Assembly (NCBI GenBank): GCA_013375495.1
Contig: JABXKC010000001.1
Location: 62,001 to 126,000 of the forward strand
Length of the DNA stretch: 64,000 bases
Direction: 5' to 3'
From: Promethearchaeota archaeon
GTDB taxonomy: Archaea > Asgardarchaeota > Lokiarchaeia > Sigynarchaeales > SOKP01
The position numbers were made by a program, and so were the translations under genes. Under the pieces are notes generated by a model. The model searched no databases. It had not been told where the DNA came from and saw only the letters and a program-made list of their open reading frames with translations. Of the stretch, positions 63,892-64,000 are shown piece after piece; positions within the stretch are counted from its first letter, which is position 1; each line of letters opens with the position of its first letter.

Positions 63892-64000
63892 TAGATCGAA
63901 ACAATCTTAATTTTATAGAATCTTTCCAGAAGAAATTTTTTCTCTTTTATAGATACACCATCAATTTTTAATCGAAAATGCATAAAGCAAATTGCACTAG

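Larger units (their letters stand above)
63653..64000. other. 3' end of the window, mostly intergenic
   Basis: AT-rich sequence with T-rich runs (63694-63712) that may terminate the secreted-protein transcript. A 36-codon frame at 63781 is listed separately. After 63891 I see nothing of note. Confidence 0.4.

Noticed and set aside
1..64000. tRNA, rRNA, CRISPR or insertion sequences
   Set aside because: No GC-rich tRNA-sized islands, no spaced direct repeats and no transposase motifs were found by eye. A covariance-model search could still find a divergent RNA gene.

Overview
The window looks like a piece of an Asgard archaeal chromosome, most likely Lokiarchaeota-like. The translation and transcription genes are archaeal: eS6, eL24, eL7A, eS28, eS24, eS27-Ubi-type S27ae, Rpo7, Rpo10, Spt4, TFB, aEF-2, Kae1, Bud32 and Taw1. 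Among them sit eukaryote-like parts typical of Asgard genomes: two Rab-like GTPases, a long Arf-like GTPase, two roadblock/LC7 proteins, a pseudo-GTPase with TPR-like repeats, and an LRR-Roc-COR protein. The DNA is very AT-rich and genes lie on both strands in short operons. I saw no rRNA, tRNA, CRISPR array or insertion sequence. This placement is inferred from gene content, not from a phylogeny.

Layout. 1-2973: the 5' part of a formaldehyde-activating enzyme gene, a small orphan, and a B12-binding radical SAM protein in operon with a possible gelsolin-fold protein. 3145-9532: an informational block (eS6, eL24, Rpo10, eL7A, eS28, Bud32/Kae1, S27ae, S24e, GTP-dependent dephospho-CoA kinase, Spt4, Rpo7). 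Rpo7 has no ATG, GTG or TTG in its frame. 9672-17472: roadblock proteins, a dolichol-kinase-like membrane protein, a HAD phosphatase, a Rab-like GTPase, a DUF362/ferredoxin protein, an M20-like protein lacking metal ligands, and a membrane M28 peptidase. 17581-26221: a GH3 glycosidase, a heterodimeric ABC exporter, a helical-repeat protein and a metallo-beta-lactamase-fold hydrolase. 26344-34376: an acetate/acetyl-CoA region with full-length acetyl-CoA synthetase (ACS), a detached copy of its C-terminal domain, an Lrp-like regulator, a ThuA-like protein, and a CoA-transferase fused to a GNAT domain, followed by PHP and PAP2 phosphatases. 34387-54570: Arf-like GTPase, TFB, the 1252-residue pseudo-GTPase/TPR protein, a paralogous orphan pair, membrane proteins, Taw1, EngB, a Rab-like GTPase and EF-2.

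54.7-63.9 kb is an accessory region. A 1327-residue LRR-Roc-COR protein follows an AbiTii-like protein. The pair is bracketed on the opposite strand by two partial genes that share a peptide segment; one has no start codon and the other has a frameshifted N-terminus. Beyond lie a small membrane protein, a winged-helix regulator, a secreted protein and a 36-residue membrane peptide. This is my best candidate for an undescribed system: a possible archaeal ROCO-based defence or sensing module. The function is inference from domain content and neighbourhood.

Possible links between genes: Kae1 and Bud32 overlap and belong to the KEOPS tRNA-modification complex. The roadblock proteins may regulate the small GTPases. 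In the acetate region, ACS, a GNAT domain and a stand-alone ACS domain carrying the lysine that GNAT enzymes acetylate lie within 6.5 kb, which suggests a regulatory circuit.
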